Assembly (NCBI GenBank): GCA_905215405.1
Contig: CAJMQE010000093.1
Coordinates: forward strand, 1-14,648
From: an uncultured bacterium
GTDB lineage: Bacteria > Bacillota > Clostridia > Lachnospirales > Lachnospiraceae
Direction: 5' to 3'
DNA length: 14,648 nt
Made by a program: the position numbers and the translations under genes. Below the pieces are notes generated by a model that saw only the letters and a program-made list of their open reading frames with translations, did not search any database and was not told the origin of the DNA. Every line of letters starts with the position of its first letter. Within the stretch, counting starts at the first letter, position 1. Positions 13,215 to 14,648 of the stretch are shown here, piece by piece.

Positions 13215-14474
13215 TCACATTGTCGTGTGTAATGTGAAGATCATTTGGACCAGATAGAGAAGCAGAACAAAGCCAAAGTTAAATATAGAAAAAAGTATAA
13301 TATATTTGCCTGTCTTATCAGGATTATGTTTTTTGTACTCTGTAAATGTAATCAGACTGGCCAGTGAGGCAATTAAAGTACCACAGCCCCCAATATTTAC
13401 AGCGGGAAGAAGACTGGCATAATTATCGGTAAAATGAGACAGAAGAACAGCACTTGGTACATTACTAATGAACTGACAGGATAGAATACCGAATAAAAGT
13501 GTATTGATTGGTAGAACGGACGCAAAGAAACTGCTTACAGCAGGGATGCGGGCCATATTTCCACTAAATATAAAAAAGACGCAAAATGTTAATAACAAAG
13601 GATAATTAACTTCACGAATTGATTTCCTGTCCAGATAAAGTAATAGTATGGTGATTACAATTGTCCCAGAAAAATAAGGAATAATACGAAATACAATAGC
13701 AATACTGCAAATAAAAAGAACGCTGTATATAAGTGCTCTTTTTTTATTTAATTCGTAGTATTTATCATCTTCCAATTGGAGCGGCGTTTTTTTGACGAAC
13801 ATGCAGATCAAAAAGATCATGATGGTTGCAGCTGTAAAAGATGGCAACATGATTTTTGAAAATTCCAGTGTATCAATATGGTAGTAGGAATAAAGATATA
13901 AATTTTGTGGATTACCAAAAGCAGTAATCATACCGCCCAGATTTGCTGCAATATTCTGCATGATAAATGTAAATGCCATTGCCTGTTTGTTATTAGTAGA
14001 GTTAAGTACGAAATACCCCAATGGAAGAAATGTGAGCAACGCCATATCATTTGCAAGAAGCATAGATCCAAAGAAAGTAATGAAAACCAGCGCTAGTGTT
14101 GCATTTCTAAGATTATGTAGTTTTATGACTATGCTTCGGCTCAGAATTTCAAATACATGGATGTGAGAAAAAGCACTGACAACTGCAAGCGTACAAAATA
14201 GAGTTGCAAGAGTGCGCCAGTTAAAAGACCCTAAATAGGCAGAATCTATTGGAACAAAAAAGCATGTGATGATTGTAGCAATGATTGCTACCGATAGTAC
14301 TGCCTGCTGTCGAGCAAATATAAGTATAGATTTGAAAATATATTTAGCAAAATTACATGATTTATATAAAAGCGATTCCTGAATCAAAAGATCGGAATGC
14401 AGCGATTTAGAATCAGGTACATAAGTGAGTGTAGAATCGTATGTATTTGATTCGTCATTTGTATTATTTTTCAT
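13215..14474 (-). CDS. SLC13/ArsB-type anion permease
   Basis: A 419-residue integral membrane protein of the ion transporter superfamily (SLC13, ArsB, NhaD, CitMHS). It probably moves an anion such as a dicarboxylate, citrate, sulfate or an oxyanion; the substrate cannot be told from sequence. About ten hydrophobic helices are visible from residue 55 on. Family marks are NDMALLTFLPL (142-152), the N-half hairpin GGMITAFGNPQNLYLY (180-195), and in the C-half SNVPSAVLLSHF (337-348) and GGCGTLIASLASLI (362-375). The first 50 residues are polar and Ser/Asn/Thr-rich, an extension before the first helix that most relatives of about 370-380 residues would lack. GGAG at 14484-14481 (minus strand), 6 nt from the ATG, supports this start. 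The gene converges on the 12299-13000 gene and shares its terminator. Confidence 0.82.
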   Translation of the reverse strand: MKNNTNDESNTYDSTLTYVPDSKSLHSDLLIQESLLYKSCNFAKYIFKSILIFARQQAVLSVAIIATIITCFFVPIDSAYLGSFNWRTLATLFCTLAVVSAFSHIHVFEILSRSIVIKLHNLRNATLALVFITFFGSMLLANDMALLTFLPLGYFVLNSTNNKQAMAFTFIMQNIAANLGGMITAFGNPQNLYLYSYYHIDTLEFSKIMLPSFTAATIMIFLICMFVKKTPLQLEDDKYYELNKKRALIYSVLFICSIAIVFRIIPYFSGTIVITILLLYLDRKSIREVNYPLLLTFCVFFIFSGNMARIPAVSSFFASVLPINTLLFGILSCQFISNVPSAVLLSHFTDNYASLLPAVNIGGCGTLIASLASLITFTEYKKHNPDKTGKYIILFSIFNFGFVLLLYLVQMIFTLHTTM

Positions 14475-14509
14475 CGTATTCTCCAGTTGAACTATTTTAT
14501 TGATAAGCT

Positions 14510-14520
14510 GCCTTTAAGGC
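14510..14520. repeat. Palindrome GCCTTTAAGGC in the permease leader
   Basis: Arms of 5 bp around one central T. It lies about 30 bp downstream of the minus-strand -10 and just before the plus-strand small ORF at 14526, so it could be an operator for either gene. Confidence 0.4.
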
Positions 14521-14525
14521 TAAAA

Positions 14526-14639
14526 ATGCAAAGACAAGCCACAATAGTCTATTTTAACAAAACAGGGGAAAAAATCAATAGCATTGATGCAATCGAATTA
14601 ATTTCGATGTCCACGAAGCAAATAAATAAAGGGCTGTGA
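14526..14639 (+). CDS. Possible small protein of 37 residues
   Basis: The ORF reads MQRQATIVYFNKTGEKINSI (1-20) and ends with STKQINKGL. Its composition is ordinary for a folded protein and not low-complexity. A weak AAGG site lies 6 nt before the ATG. The stop codon is followed 2 nt later by an ATG (14642), preceded by AAAGGG (14628-14633), which could open a longer gene beyond the edge. It overlaps the proposed promoter of the minus-strand permease. The frame has no stop for some way upstream, so the start is uncertain. I do not recognise a family; chance is a real alternative. Confidence 0.4.
   Translation: MQRQATIVYFNKTGEKINSIDAIELISMSTKQINKGL
14551..14578 (-). promoter_or_regulatory. 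Likely promoter of the anion permease gene
   Basis: On the minus strand TTGATT (14578-14573) and TAAAAT (14556-14551) are 16 bp apart, giving a leader of about 70 nt that contains the palindrome at 14510-14520. Confidence 0.45.
14592..14608. repeat. Inverted repeat ATCGAA-TTAAT-TTCGAT
   Basis: Perfect 6-bp arms with a 5-nt centre, just upstream of the permease promoter on the minus strand. It falls inside the possible 37-residue ORF, so it may be only coding sequence. Confidence 0.35.
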
Positions 14640-14641
14640 GA

Positions 14642-14648
14642 ATGGGCA
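14642..14648 (+). CDS. Possible start of a gene cut by the right edge
   Basis: ATGGGC plus one base is visible. The ATG lies 8 nt after AAAGGG (14628-14633) and 2 nt after the stop of the small ORF, as in a translationally coupled pair. Too little is visible to say more. Confidence 0.25.

Noticed and set aside
1..14648. CRISPR arrays, tRNA or rRNA genes
   Set aside because: No regularly spaced repeats and no tRNA- or rRNA-like sequence were seen on either strand.

Overview
The window looks like the chromosome of a low-GC Gram-positive anaerobe, most likely a gut clostridium of the Lachnospiraceae type. This rests on the AT-rich sequence, strong GGAGG-type ribosome sites, an NfnAB pair and a sodium-pump decarboxylase operon. 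The assignment is by gene content and style, not by a search.

Layout. The left edge (1-47) carries, on the minus strand, what I read as the first 47 nt of a class C group II intron. It sits directly after a stem-loop with a T-run (50-79), the kind of site these introns favour. A promoter at 253-281 serves a 630-residue membrane protein with TPR-like and chitobiase-type C-terminal repeats (312-2204). Then come nfnA and nfnB (2295-4618), the electron-bifurcating NADH-dependent ferredoxin:NADP+ oxidoreductase. A perfect 16-bp bidirectional terminator (4824-4860) separates them from a convergent minus-strand zinc-ribbon membrane protein (4874-5683). That gene is divergent from thiamine pyrophosphokinase (5797-6495).

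The centre of the window is a five-gene plus-strand operon (6662-11952) behind a near-consensus promoter. It encodes an acyl-CoA-type carboxyltransferase, a lipoprotein-like OadG subunit, a free biotin carrier, the OadB sodium pump, and an OadA-type carboxyltransferase without its own biotin domain. No biotin carboxylase is present, so carboxyl groups must enter from a carboxylated substrate rather than from ATP and bicarbonate. Two different carboxyltransferases and one carrier resemble the 12S, 5S and 1.3S parts of propionibacterial transcarboxylase, here joined to a sodium-translocating decarboxylase. The operon could pump Na+ from either of two carboxylated substrates, or move carboxyl groups between an acyl-CoA and pyruvate/oxaloacetate. 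With NfnAB this gives the window a theme of anaerobic energy conservation, but the two are separate transcription units.

The right part holds a Ser/Thr/Ala-rich protein with a SHOCT-like tail (12299-13000). A large structured bidirectional terminator region (13040-13168) follows, then a minus-strand SLC13/ArsB-type anion permease (13215-14474). At the right edge a 37-codon plus-strand ORF (14526-14639) is followed three bases later by an ATG that may open another gene beyond the window.
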